A stretch of 64,000 nt of DNA. It comes from Streptomyces finlayi. GTDB taxonomy: Bacteria; Actinomycetota; Actinomycetes; Streptomycetales; Streptomycetaceae. Positions 1 through 8,177 of this stretch are shown here, one piece after another. The notes below the pieces were generated by a model. It was not told the origin of the DNA and did no database searches. It saw only the letters and a list, made by a program, of their open reading frames with translations. The position numbers and the translations under genes were made by a program. Within the stretch, counting starts at the first letter, position 1. Each line of letters starts with the position of its first letter. The stretch spans positions 7,130,001 through 7,194,000 of the forward strand of contig NZ_CP045702.1 of assembly GCF_014216315.1 (NCBI RefSeq), written 5' to 3'.

Positions 1-1745
1 ACGGCGGCGTACTTCTCCGGCTGCTGGGTGAGGGCCGCACCGACGAGCAGCCCGCCGTTGGACCCGCCCATGACCGCGATCCGGCCCGGCTCGGTCCAGC
101 CCGCCGTGACCAGCAGGTCGGCGGCCGCGTCGAAGTCGTCGAAGGTGTTCTGTTTGTGCTCGCCGCTGCCGGCCCGGTGCCAGCTCTCGCCCTCCTCCCC
201 GCCGCCCCGCAGACCCGCCCAGGCGAACACGCCTCCGGCCCTGACCCAGGCGAGGACCTGGGCGCGGTAGCGGGGTGACATCGTCCGTCCGAAGCCGCCG
301 TACCCGGTGAGCAGCGCCGGACGCGGTACGTCCGGACGTCCGGTGGGAGAGATGACGAACATCCGAACCGTGGTCCCGTCCCGTGACGGGAAGGCGACCT
401 GGCGGGTGACCGCGCCCTCGACCGCCAGGTCGCCCGCGGCGTCACGCTCCCAGCGCGTCACGCGGCCGTCGCCCGCCTGGAAGCGGAGCACCCGCGGCGG
501 CGTGACGAAGTCGGTGTACGCGAACCAGGCCTCCCCGCTTCCGGGCAGCCCGGCCGAGAAGTCGCCGACCGCACCGGTGCCGGGGAGAGGGACCGTGGCG
601 ACCTGCCGGCCCTCGGCCAGGTCGTGCACGGTCACCTCGGCCACCGTGTCGCGGGTCCAGGCGGCCAGGCCGAGGGGGCGCTCCGGCCGCGGACCCGACA
701 GGACGACGAGATGCGTCAGCACCGCGTCGGGCCGCTCGGGGATCACCTCACGCCAGGCGTCGGGTCCCAGGTGGAGTTCCGACGGCCGGCACGCGACGAC
801 GCGACCGCGAGCGGCGCCGCGGTCGGTGCGCAGCCATACCCGGTCCCCCGGCCCGGTGCCGGGCACCGCGTGCAGACGGGTGGCGGCCTCCATACCCTCC
901 TGGACGGGCCTCAGCGGCGGGCGGTCGAGCGGGCCGGCGGACAGGTCGGCCAGGTAGAGATCGGTGCCACGGCCGGTGCCGAGCGTTGCCGTGACAGTCA
1001 GCCAGCGGCCGTCGGTGGTCACGGAGACGCTGTAGAACTGGGTCTTGTCCCGTCCCTCCCCGAAGACCACGGCGTCCGCTCCGGGCGCCGTCCCGACCCG
1101 GTGGAGGTGGACCCGGCGGTGGTAGCGCTCCTCGCCGGGATTCAGCCGGGGGTCCAGATGCCTGACGTAGTAGAACGCCTCGCCCCCGGGCAGCCAGCCG
1201 ATCGACGACTTCCGCACCCGGTCCACCGGCCCGTCGACGACCTTCCCGGTGGCCACGTCGATCACATGGAGCAGCGAGTCCTCCGTGCCGTCGCTGGACA
1301 CCTGACAGGCCAGCAGGTCACCCTCCACGGAGGGTTCCCAGGCGTCGAGCACGGTGCGTCCGGACGGGTCGAGGACGCCGGGGTCCAGGAGCACCCTCTC
1401 CGCCCCGTCCGTCCCGGCCTCCGCCACCACGAGCACCGGATGTTCCTGGCCGGCGTCCTGCCGCAGCCAGAAGACCCTGCCGCCGCGCACCTTGGGGGAC
1501 CGGGCACGGTCGACGGCGTTGAGCGCCGACACCTCCGCCTCCCACCGCTCCAGGCCGGGCCAGGCCGCCCGCTCCACGGCGTACAGGGCGTCCTGCTCCG
1601 CGCTCCATCGGAGCGTGGCGGCGGACTCGGAGTCCTCCAGCCAGCGGTACGGGTCGGGGACGCGCACCCCATGGAGCTCCTGGACGACGTCCTGCCGCTC
1701 CGCCTGGGGGTACTCGCGCCGTGTCGGTCGCGCTTGCGGGGTCAC
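1..1745 (-). CDS. S9 prolyl oligopeptidase family serine peptidase (3' end outside window)
   Basis: About 581 residues lie in the window and the gene continues past the left edge. The GTG start at 1745 follows a GAAGGAG ribosome-binding site. The N-terminus, with a VPDPYRWLED-type motif, is typical of prolyl oligopeptidases. A long middle part fits the seven-bladed propeller. The nucleophile motif GGSNGG puts the catalytic serine near residue 562; the Asp and His lie beyond the edge. Family enzymes cleave after proline in short peptides and are usually cytoplasmic; no signal peptide is seen. It lies on the same strand 175 bp downstream of the MFS gene that ends the leftward peptide cassette, so it may be co-transcribed. 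A role in leader removal or peptide turnover is only inference. The family call is firm. Confidence 0.93.
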   Translation of the reverse strand, partial: MTPQARPTRREYPQAERQDVVQELHGVRVPDPYRWLEDSESAATLRWSAEQDALYAVERAAWPGLERWEAEVSALNAVDRARSPKVRGGRVFWLRQDAGQEHPVLVVAEAGTDGAERVLLDPGVLDPSGRTVLDAWEPSVEGDLLACQVSSDGTEDSLLHVIDVATGKVVDGPVDRVRKSSIGWLPGGEAFYYVRHLDPRLNPGEERYHRRVHLHRVGTAPGADAVVFGEGRDKTQFYSVSVTTDGRWLTVTATLGTGRGTDLYLADLSAGPLDRPPLRPVQEGMEAATRLHAVPGTGPGDRVWLRTDRGAARGRVVACRPSELHLGPDAWREVIPERPDAVLTHLVVLSGPRPERPLGLAAWTRDTVAEVTVHDLAEGRQVATVPLPGTGAVGDFSAGLPGSGEAWFAYTDFVTPPRVLRFQAGDGRVTRWERDAAGDLAVEGAVTRQVAFPSRDGTTVRMFVISPTGRPDVPRPALLTGYGGFGRTMSPRYRAQVLAWVRAGGVFAWAGLRGGGEEGESWHRAGSGEHKQNTFDDFDAAADLLVTAGWTEPGRIAVMGGSNGGLLVGAALTQQPEKYAA

Positions 1746-1920
1746 TCGATGCTCCTTCGTCGGTGGTGGGCGGACGTCGGCCGCGGCCCCCGGCCGCCGG
1801 CGCGCGGACCCGTTCGCGGCCACGCCCACCAGCGTGTGCGGGGCCGGGAGCCGGGCCGCTCGGTGCCGGGCTCCTGACGACGCGTGGCGCGGCTCCCGGG
1901 TGGCGCGGCTCAACCGCGGC

Positions 1921-3324
1921 TCAACCAGGGTGCGGACCGGGCCGCGGACCGGGCCGAGGGGCCGTCGGGACACCGGCTTGCTCGGCGGGCTCCTCCTCGA
2001 CCGCCTCCCCGGCCGTCTCCTCGGCGGGCAGGGCGAACCAGGCGTAGACACCGGACAGCACGACGATGAGCCCGGAGACCGCGAAGATCGTGTCGATCGG
2101 GCCGAACCGCAGACCGCCGACCGAACCCCCGACGTCCCGCAGGACCGAGCCGGCGAGCCAGCCGGACAGCACCGCGGAAAGCATCGACGCCAGCTTCGTC
2201 ACCGGATAGAACACGGCCATCACCCGGCCCAGGTACTGGGCGGGCGCCGCCGCGAGCAGGAGCGGCGCCATCGCCGTGTTCAGCACGGTGAGCGGAACCG
2301 TGAAGACGAAGAGCAGGGCGATGCCACCGACGAAGCCGGTCTGCCGGGAGTAGGCCACCAGCAGAACTCCGCTCACCAGAAGGCTGATCCAGGTGCTCCG
2401 CCGTGCTCCCAGCCACTGCACGACCCGGCCGCCGCACAGCGCGCCGGTGATGCCGCCCACTCCCATGGCCATGCCGATGTATCCGTAGAGATGGGCGGAC
2501 GCGTGGAGGTTGTCGGTGGTGAAGAAGACGTTGAGGGTGCTCAGGGCGCCGATCCCGAACTGGCCGATGACGGCGAGCAGGAGCAGCGCGACGAGGAACC
2601 TGCTGCGCGCGAAGAAGCGCAGGCCGTCACCGAACTCACGCCACACGCTCGCCGGTTGCTTGCCCGAAGCCTTCCGGGCGGGCCCCGCACCGGCAGGGTC
2701 CGCAGTCGGGGGACGTAGCCGGATGGAGCGGATCGCGATGTACGACACCGCGTACGACACCGCGTTGAAGAGCATGGCCCACTGCAGACCTGCGGTGAAC
2801 AGCAGCGGCGCAGCGAGGGGCGGCCCTATGATCCAGGCCGTCTCACCCGTCGCCTGGCCGATGCCCGCCGCCCGCGCACGGTCGGCGTCCCCGGTCACGA
2901 GGTCCGCGAGGATCGCGAAGCGGGCGGGCGAGAAGAACTGGCCGGCCGCGTGCAGCATCAGCACCGTCGCGTAGACGAGGGCGAGCCAGGCCGCTGCCGG
3001 GAGGGCGCCGACGGGGAGGAAGGAGACGACGGTCAGCACCGCCACGAGCCCGCCACGGACCACCTCGGTGCGGAGCATCGTGACGCGCTTGTCCCAGCGG
3101 TCGACGAACACGCCCGCGAGCGGACCGATGACCAGCACGGCGGCGCTCGACGCCAGCAGGACGCCGCTGACCGCCATAGGCGCCCACGTCTCGTCCTTGG
3201 CCAGAACGGTGGCCACCCAGAGCACCAGCGTGGTGCTGAAGACGGCGTCACCCACGGACGAGACGGCCTGACCGAACCACAGCCGGGTGTAGTCACGGTT
3301 GATCAGCGTCAGGCGCGGGTTCAC
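1921..3324 (-). CDS. MFS transporter, probable exporter of the leftward peptide cassette
   Basis: 467 residues. The GTG start is chosen because it overlaps the stop of the preceding gene in GTGA (3324-3321), which suggests translational coupling. The N-terminus (NRDYTRLWFGQAVSSVGD) is typical of the MFS_3/enterobactin-exporter-like subgroup. The hydrophobic segments fit about 12 membrane helices, with a basic loop after the sixth. The C-terminal tail is acidic, then rich in Pro, Arg and Gly. The family uses proton motive force to move small molecules. Its place as the last tightly packed gene of the radical-SAM cassette suggests product export or self-protection, which is inference. An alternative start about 160 nt upstream would extend into the previous gene and is not favoured. 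Confidence 0.88.
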   Translation of the reverse strand: MNPRLTLINRDYTRLWFGQAVSSVGDAVFSTTLVLWVATVLAKDETWAPMAVSGVLLASSAAVLVIGPLAGVFVDRWDKRVTMLRTEVVRGGLVAVLTVVSFLPVGALPAAAWLALVYATVLMLHAAGQFFSPARFAILADLVTGDADRARAAGIGQATGETAWIIGPPLAAPLLFTAGLQWAMLFNAVSYAVSYIAIRSIRLRPPTADPAGAGPARKASGKQPASVWREFGDGLRFFARSRFLVALLLLAVIGQFGIGALSTLNVFFTTDNLHASAHLYGYIGMAMGVGGITGALCGGRVVQWLGARRSTWISLLVSGVLLVAYSRQTGFVGGIALLFVFTVPLTVLNTAMAPLLLAAAPAQYLGRVMAVFYPVTKLASMLSAVLSGWLAGSVLRDVGGSVGGLRFGPIDTIFAVSGLIVVLSGVYAWFALPAEETAGEAVEEEPAEQAGVPTAPRPGPRPGPHPG

Positions 3325-4235
3325 GACGGCCTCGGCGACGAGACGATCAGTGCCATGAGAGCGGTCACCAACGTGGTGTGGTACGCCTTCCCGAAGAGTT
3401 CCCCGGCCGGGGCCGACGGGGACGCCAGCAGCGCGGCCGACCGCGCCGGAATCGCGCCGTCGGGCCGTTGGGCCCGCACCAGGCACTCCACGGCAGCCGC
3501 TCCCGAGGGCGTGCTCAGGGGGTCACTCCCCAGGATGAACTGGGTGAGGACGAGTTCGGCGGCCAGGTCCCACCGGTCGTGCGCGACGCAATGGCGCAGC
3601 ATCCGGGAGACCAGCGCGTGCGCGTGCGCCAGGGCGCGCCCGGTCACCCCGGAGTCGGTCCGGCCGAAGTCGCCGAGATAGAAGCCGGTGTGCGTCAGGG
3701 CGTACGCGTCCGAGGTGCTGAGCGGCGCCTGGGCTTCGGCTCCGACGCCGTGCAAGGTCGCGAGCGGGCTTCGCGGGAGGAGTTCGGCGTACGTCTCCAT
3801 GCCGTGGTGTACCCCGGCCTTGTCCGCGTAGTAGCGGATCTCGATGCGCCGGTAGGGCGACTTCCCCTCGGGCGAGAAGAGGTCGGGGGCCAGCCGTGCG
3901 AGCGCTGCCCGGCGCTGGGCGTCGTCGACTCCGTCGGGGGCCAGCGCGGCGTAGACCAGCCCGTACGTGGAGGCGTACGCGGGTGTGTCGTCGAAGAGCC
4001 GGGGGAAGTCCGGATCCTGCCAGAGCTTCCGGACGAGTGCCGTCGCCCCGCTCAGCGCCTGACGCCCGTCGTCCGCGCGGGCCGCGCAGTGGCAGAGCAG
4101 CGCCAGTTCCAGCGCGGCCTTCGCCGTGCTGTACGTCGCGGAACGGGCGCTCGCCGAGAACGGGTCGAAATGATCCAGGTTCTTCCCCAGCCAGTCGAGC
4201 GCGCCGGAGGAGAGCTGCTCCAGGGGCGAGGGCAT
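3321..4235 (-). CDS. DUF6895-like cassette protein, paralogue B
   Basis: 304 residues, soluble, mostly helical, with no signal peptide. The ATG at 4235 lies 2 nt beyond the stop of the radical SAM gene. It is clearly paralogous to the gene at 5485-6447. Shared landmarks in order are a RYYAD-x-AG segment, a THTxFYLxDFG segment, LxQFxLGxDPL-xT-SGAA, DGAIPxRS and a closing TTxVTAL-x-LIV. I associate this architecture with proteins annotated DUF6895 next to radical SAM peptide maturases, but I recall that name rather than having it verified. No catalytic motif is recognisable. Two copies flanking the maturase suggest partner or recognition subunits, perhaps a heterodimer; this is inference. Confidence 0.75.
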   Translation of the reverse strand: MPSPLEQLSSGALDWLGKNLDHFDPFSASARSATYSTAKAALELALLCHCAARADDGRQALSGATALVRKLWQDPDFPRLFDDTPAYASTYGLVYAALAPDGVDDAQRRAALARLAPDLFSPEGKSPYRRIEIRYYADKAGVHHGMETYAELLPRSPLATLHGVGAEAQAPLSTSDAYALTHTGFYLGDFGRTDSGVTGRALAHAHALVSRMLRHCVAHDRWDLAAELVLTQFILGSDPLSTPSGAAAVECLVRAQRPDGAIPARSAALLASPSAPAGELFGKAYHTTLVTALMALIVSSPRPS

Positions 4236-4237
4236 GG

Positions 4238-5488
4238 CTACAGCCGCCCCGTCTCGTCCAGGTAGTCGAGCAGGGCCGTGTCGACCGTGTCCCGGAACCT
4301 CGCGAGCGTCCGCGCGTTCTCGTCGAAGCGGTAGAGGTCCTGGCAGGCGACCCAGCGGTCACCGGTCACCGTGCTGGGCCGGTAGCCGTCGGCGACCGTA
4401 CCGACCTCCCAGTCGGGTTTGCCCGCGGTCTCCCAGCAGCTGGCCAGGGTTCCGTCCGCGCTCACCACCGCGCCGTAGCGGCCGTCGGCGTGGCCGCAGG
4501 TGACGCATGTCTTGCGGGCGCCCGGGCGGCTCACGGTGAAGCCGAGGTCGAGCGCCCGGCGCTGCCACCGGGTGAAGGCGGCCGGGAGTTCGCCCGTGTG
4601 AAGGAGACTGTTGGTGTATCCGACGCCGACGTCACCGATGCGGGCGAAGTACAGGGTGCACCGTGCGGGGTCGAGCGAGGTGGCGAGCCGGTCGATCAGC
4701 GCGTCCACCCCGTGGAAGGTCTCCTGAGAGACGTTCACCCGCAGGGTCCACTGGATCGGCGAGACCTCCGAGGCGTTGACGATATTGCGGATGATCTTGT
4801 CGAAGGTTCCGCTGCCGTCCGCCCTGCCGATCCGGATCCGGTCGTGATCGGCGCGGTCTCCGTCGAAGGTGACCTGGACGGACGTCAGGCCGAGGCCGGT
4901 GAGCCGTCGCGCCAGCGACGGGGTGAGCAGCGTGGCGTTGGAGATCATCCAGGCCGAGGTCGGCGCGATGTCCGTGGCGCGCTCCAGCAGTTCCAGGCAG
5001 CCGCGCGGATTGAGCAGGGGTTCCCCGCCGAAGAGGAGGATCCGGAGCTTCTCCAGGCCCACGGCGGCCATCTGCCGCTCGGTGAAGCCGAGCAGCGAGG
5101 TGATCGTCTGTGAGTTGAGGCGGGTGCGGGCGATCCGGGGCGGCCGGGTGCCTCCCGCCTGGTCCTGCGCGGTGTTCTGGAAGCAGTACCCGCAGCCCAG
5201 GTTGCAGTGGGTGCTGGTGAGGACGGTCAGCGCGTAGGCGCGCACCGTGGAGGGAGTGAACATGCCGCTCTCGCGCAGCCGCTGTTCCGCCTCCGGACGC
5301 AGGGTCCCCCCGGCCGTGACGTGCCGGCCGCCGAGACGGGCCACCCCGCCCGGCCCGAGGAACCACCAGTTCCGCTCACCCTGGAGGAGGCGCGCGCCGT
5401 CGGAGGAGCCGAGTGCCGTCCGGTCGGACGGCAGGGCCTGTCCGGGGTTCACCGGTAGCGTGGTACTCACTGCCTGGTCGATGGTCAC
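4238..5488 (-). CDS. Radical SAM/SPASM-type peptide maturase of the leftward cassette
   Basis: 416 residues. The GTG start overlaps the upstream stop as GTGA (5488-5485). The radical SAM cluster motif CNLGCGYC gives Cys95, Cys99 and Cys102 (CX3CX2C), followed by a LLFGGEPLLNP glycine-rich SAM-binding stretch near residue 150. Near the C-terminus Cys328 and Cys331 (CVTCG), Cys351 and Cys382 fit a SPASM-like auxiliary cluster. The roughly 90 residues before the core motif may contact the precursor leader. Enzymes of this class use a 5'-deoxyadenosyl radical to form C-S, C-C or C-O links, or to epimerise, within a peptide. The likely substrate is the 39-residue peptide at 7755-7874. The chemistry cannot be told from sequence alone. 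Confidence 0.9.
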   Translation of the reverse strand: MTIDQAVSTTLPVNPGQALPSDRTALGSSDGARLLQGERNWWFLGPGGVARLGGRHVTAGGTLRPEAEQRLRESGMFTPSTVRAYALTVLTSTHCNLGCGYCFQNTAQDQAGGTRPPRIARTRLNSQTITSLLGFTERQMAAVGLEKLRILLFGGEPLLNPRGCLELLERATDIAPTSAWMISNATLLTPSLARRLTGLGLTSVQVTFDGDRADHDRIRIGRADGSGTFDKIIRNIVNASEVSPIQWTLRVNVSQETFHGVDALIDRLATSLDPARCTLYFARIGDVGVGYTNSLLHTGELPAAFTRWQRRALDLGFTVSRPGARKTCVTCGHADGRYGAVVSADGTLASCWETAGKPDWEVGTVADGYRPSTVTGDRWVACQDLYRFDENARTLARFRDTVDTALLDYLDETGRL

Positions 5489-6447
5489 GGTGCCTCCCGC
5501 AGTGTCGATGCTCCCGCGGCGCAGAGCGCCTCGGCCCGGCCGCTCGTGACGATCAGCGTCGCCAGCGCCGTGACGACGGTCGTCTGGTAGGACTTCCGGA
5601 AGAAGTCCACCGGTGTCGCGTCCGCCGCCGCACGTTTGATGACGGACCGTCCGGGGATCGCCCCGTCGGCGGACTGCACCCTGGCGAGCATCCGGAGACC
5701 GGCCGCCCCCGAGGCGGTGACCAGCGGATCCGCTCCCAGGCAGAACTGGGCGAGCACGAGTTTCCCGACGAGATCCCATTCGCCGAGTCCCACGCAGTGG
5801 TCCGTGAGCCGCTCCACGACACGGAGCGCCCGCCCCCGCTCCTCGTCGGTCAGGGCGGGAGCGCGGAAGCCGAAGTCGCTGAGATAGAAGACGGTGTGGG
5901 TGACCACGCAGACATCCAGATCGGCCACGGGCAGTGTGGTGGCCCGGGCGAGGAGGCTGGCGGCGTACAGGTCCTCGTACGAAGCGAACCGGTGGTCAGC
6001 GCCCGCGAGATCGGCGTAGTACCTGGCCTCCAGATGGAGGTACGGCGGCTTCCGGCGCGGCGCGAGGTAGCCGTCGGCCGTCAGCCGGGCCAGCACGGTG
6101 CGGGGCTCATCGGTGACGGCCCCCGCCGGTGTCAGCGCCGCGTACATCAGCTCGAACTGCCGAGCGTAGCGGCGGTCGAGGGTGAGCAGGTGCGCGAAGT
6201 CCACTCGCTGCCATGCCTGTTCGACCACAGAAGCCACTTCGGTCAGGGCGGCGTCCGCCGGTGCGGCCTCGCCCCAGCAGCGGCGGAGCAGGGCGAGCTG
6301 CAGAAGGGCCTTCACCCGCGGGGTCACCGGCAGTTCGGTGTGGGCGGCCGGGGAATCGAGGTACCGCGCGTGCCGGCCTATCCAGTGCCGCGCGCCCTCG
6401 GACAGACGTGCCACGGTCTCATCGAGGCCGGCTGATCGCGTACTCAT
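5485..6447 (-). CDS. DUF6895-like cassette protein, paralogue A
   Basis: 320 residues. The ATG at 6447 follows an excellent AAGGAGG site and overlaps the last 29 nt of the glycosyltransferase gene. It is soluble and helical, and paralogous to the 3321-4235 product: it has the RYYAD-x-AG, VTHTVFYLSDFGF, LAQFCLGADPL, DGAIPGRS and TTVVTALATLIV landmarks in the same order. It carries more cysteines than its partner, but I see no metal-binding pattern. It precedes the maturase and is coupled to it by a GTGA overlap, so the paralogues bracket the maturase. Function unknown. A role in substrate presentation or maturase assembly is inferred from this strict arrangement. Confidence 0.75.
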   Translation of the reverse strand: MSTRSAGLDETVARLSEGARHWIGRHARYLDSPAAHTELPVTPRVKALLQLALLRRCWGEAAPADAALTEVASVVEQAWQRVDFAHLLTLDRRYARQFELMYAALTPAGAVTDEPRTVLARLTADGYLAPRRKPPYLHLEARYYADLAGADHRFASYEDLYAASLLARATTLPVADLDVCVVTHTVFYLSDFGFRAPALTDEERGRALRVVERLTDHCVGLGEWDLVGKLVLAQFCLGADPLVTASGAAGLRMLARVQSADGAIPGRSVIKRAAADATPVDFFRKSYQTTVVTALATLIVTSGRAEALCAAGASTLREAP

Positions 6448-7618
6448 GGTCCTCCTTCGGGGGCGCGGATGCGTGAGCCACCCGCTCGACGATGTCGGCG
6501 GCGCGCGCCGCGCTGCCCGGCGTGGCCAGCCTCCCGCCGAGCGCACGGGCACGGGTCCGCAGGCCGTCGTCGTCCCACGCCGACTCCAGCAGCGTGGACA
6601 GTGCCACGGACGGGGTGTTCGGGACGCGCACGGCCACGCCGGCCCGTACGCAGGCGCCGGTGAGCAGCGGTTGCTCGGAGCCGTTGGGTGAGAGTGCCAG
6701 GGGCCTGCCGCGCAGCAGAGAGGCCAGTACAGGAGCGGAGGTGCCGTTGGCCAGCACCATCCCCGCCAGGTCGACCAGCGGACCCATCCACGGTTTGCGG
6801 ACCAGCAGGATGTCGGCGCCCGGAGCGGGCCGCGGGTCGGTGGACCGGCCCTGCTCGACCACGGCCTGGAACCGGCCGCCGGTGAACGTCTCGTTGATCC
6901 GGGGCCACAGGCTGCTGCCGCCGAAGAAACGGCCCAGGTGGACGTACACGACGGGTTTGCCGGACCGTGCCAGGTGATCCCTGACGGCCTCGGCCTCCGC
7001 CCGGGCGGGCGTCGGTTCCCAGGCCAGTGGGCCCACGTGCCGCACCCGCTCGGGGAGTTCCGCGCCCGGGTACTCCAGTGCGGGATCCCCGCGCAGCAGC
7101 AGCGCGTCACCCAGCAGCGGGCTGTCCGCCCACCGGCAGGCACGCCCCGCCAGGCCCGCTTCCTCCCGCGCGGCGGCGTGGATCCGCCGGCAGTCGAGGG
7201 TCCGGCTCTCCCTGGTCCTGCCCAGAGGGGGTTCGTCGGCGCCTCCCGTCCGGTAGTCCCACAGGTGGGCCGAGAGCCCGATCACCACCACCGGAATGTC
7301 CAGTGCCTCGGCGGCGAGCAGGGCGCCGTTGCACAGCACGGAGGTGACCAGCAGGTCGGCCCCCGACTGCCGGGCGGCGCGCAGGGTGGCCCGGTACTGC
7401 GCCGGGCCGGTCTTCCCCCACCACGTGGCGGAGAACGCCCGCTGCCCGCCGAAGTCCTCCGCCCTCGCGAACGGCAGTCCGGCCCCCGCCACGACGGGCG
7501 CGGCGGTGGAACGGCCCAGGACGCTGACGTGGTGGCCCCGGCGCCGCAGCTCCCGACCGGCCGCGATCGCCGGGTAGAGGTAGCCGCCGTCGCTGAGCGG
7601 GCAGAGCAGGATCTTCAC
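6419..7618 (-). CDS. UGT/MGT-like glycosyltransferase (GT-B fold)
   Basis: About 399 residues. The N-terminus reads VKILLCPLSDGGYLYPAI, a typical GT1-type acceptor-domain start (usually GHxxP; here GGYLYP). A Rossmann-like donor half begins near residue 215 (KPVVYVHLGRFF). The donor loop ALSPNGSEQPLL near residue 320 matches the usual HGG/E-Q sugar-nucleotide motif only in its end. I prefer the GTG at 7618, 10 nt after GAGGGAG; a GTG at 7627 would sit only 1-2 nt from that site. It is the first gene after the precursor and its hairpin. It could glycosylate the modified peptide, which would be unusual for a radical-SAM RiPP, or tailor an added group. Inactivity cannot be excluded, since the donor motif is atypical. 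Confidence 0.85.
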   Translation of the reverse strand: MKILLCPLSDGGYLYPAIAAGRELRRRGHHVSVLGRSTAAPVVAGAGLPFARAEDFGGQRAFSATWWGKTGPAQYRATLRAARQSGADLLVTSVLCNGALLAAEALDIPVVVIGLSAHLWDYRTGGADEPPLGRTRESRTLDCRRIHAAAREEAGLAGRACRWADSPLLGDALLLRGDPALEYPGAELPERVRHVGPLAWEPTPARAEAEAVRDHLARSGKPVVYVHLGRFFGGSSLWPRINETFTGGRFQAVVEQGRSTDPRPAPGADILLVRKPWMGPLVDLAGMVLANGTSAPVLASLLRGRPLALSPNGSEQPLLTGACVRAGVAVRVPNTPSVALSTLLESAWDDDGLRTRARALGGRLATPGSAARAADIVERVAHASAPPKEDHEYAISRPR

Positions 7619-7677
7619 GGCATGCACGCTCCCTCGCGGTGTGGCGGGCGGTGGCGGAACTGATGGGCCGGGGTGGC

Positions 7678-7728
7678 CGCGGGCCCCCCGGCTCCTGGCA
7701 GGATCTGCCGAGAACCGGGTGGCCCGCG
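7678..7728 (-). terminator. Nested hairpin between precursor and glycosyltransferase, likely attenuator
   Basis: Three nested perfect stems can be read: CGCGGGCC/GGCCCGCG outermost (7678-7685 with 7721-7728), CCCGG/CCGGG inside, and GGCAG/CTGCC at the tip with a 3-nt loop. No T-run follows, as is common in actinobacteria. It lies between the precursor stop (7755) and the enzyme genes. Partial termination here would give more precursor than enzyme transcript, as in many lanthipeptide operons. The role is inference. Confidence 0.65.
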
Positions 7729-7754
7729 CGGTGCTCAGACCTCATGACCTCGTG

Positions 7755-7874
7755 TCAGGAGAGGTCGCTGGAGTTGTTGACGATGCAGCCCGCTTCGGCT
7801 TCCTCGTCCTCGCTGTGGGCGACGACCTCGATGTCCTCGTCCTGGGTCGGCTGCTGGTTCGTGTTCTCGGGCAT
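7755..7874 (-). CDS. RiPP precursor peptide candidate, 39 residues
   Basis: The ATG at 7874 follows AAGGAGG with 7-8 nt spacing. The N-terminal 28 residues are polar and very acidic (for example QDEDIEVV and SEDEEAEA), a typical leader. A short C-terminal stretch, GCIVNNSSDLS, holds the only cysteine (Cys30), two Asn and three Ser. A sudden change from acidic leader to Ser/Asn/Cys core, small size, strong ribosome site and position just upstream of a glycosyltransferase and radical SAM maturase support a precursor. The boundary may lie near EAG-C, but no protease motif is certain. A thioether from Cys30 or a link at Asn/Ser is possible. I know no named family with this core. Confidence 0.8.
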   Translation of the reverse strand: MPENTNQQPTQDEDIEVVAHSEDEEAEAGCIVNNSSDLS

Positions 7875-8086
7875 GTGTGTCCTCCTTGGTCGGCGGCGTC
7901 GCTGCGCCGGCTGAGAAGAAACGTACGGATGCCCGGTATGCGAACGCCTGGGCGTCGGTTCGGTGGCGGTATACGTCGACCGTGCGGGCTCGCGACGGCC
8001 CCGCGACCCGGCCGCACGCCCCTGCCGAACCCCCACTGCCGGGCCTCCCGGGTGCGTATACACCCGCTCAGAGCTGGGACTTAACC

Positions 8087-8107
8087 GTTCACCAGGCGTC
8101 CGTGAAC
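8087..8107. promoter_or_regulatory. Inverted repeat in divergent intergenic region 7875-8177
   Basis: The 303-bp gap between the two peptide cassettes has no gene I can support. It must contain the promoters of both operons. A perfect GTTCAC-9 nt-GTGAAC inverted repeat lies 71-91 nt before the rightward radical SAM start. Two identical GTATAC palindromes occur at 7969-7974 and 8056-8061. Either could be an operator, but I cannot assign clear -35/-10 boxes. No regulator gene of a known DNA-binding family is encoded in either cassette. Confidence 0.4.
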
Positions 8108-8177
8108 CGGAAATCGGGCGCTCGGGGACACGATCCGGAGCATGCTGCGCGCGCGGCACGAGCACGGAGGAGGAGAC

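Noticed and set aside
624..1877. Long plus-strand frames opposite the S9 peptidase
   Set aside because: The minus strand carries unmistakable prolyl oligopeptidase motifs; the plus frames are shadows.
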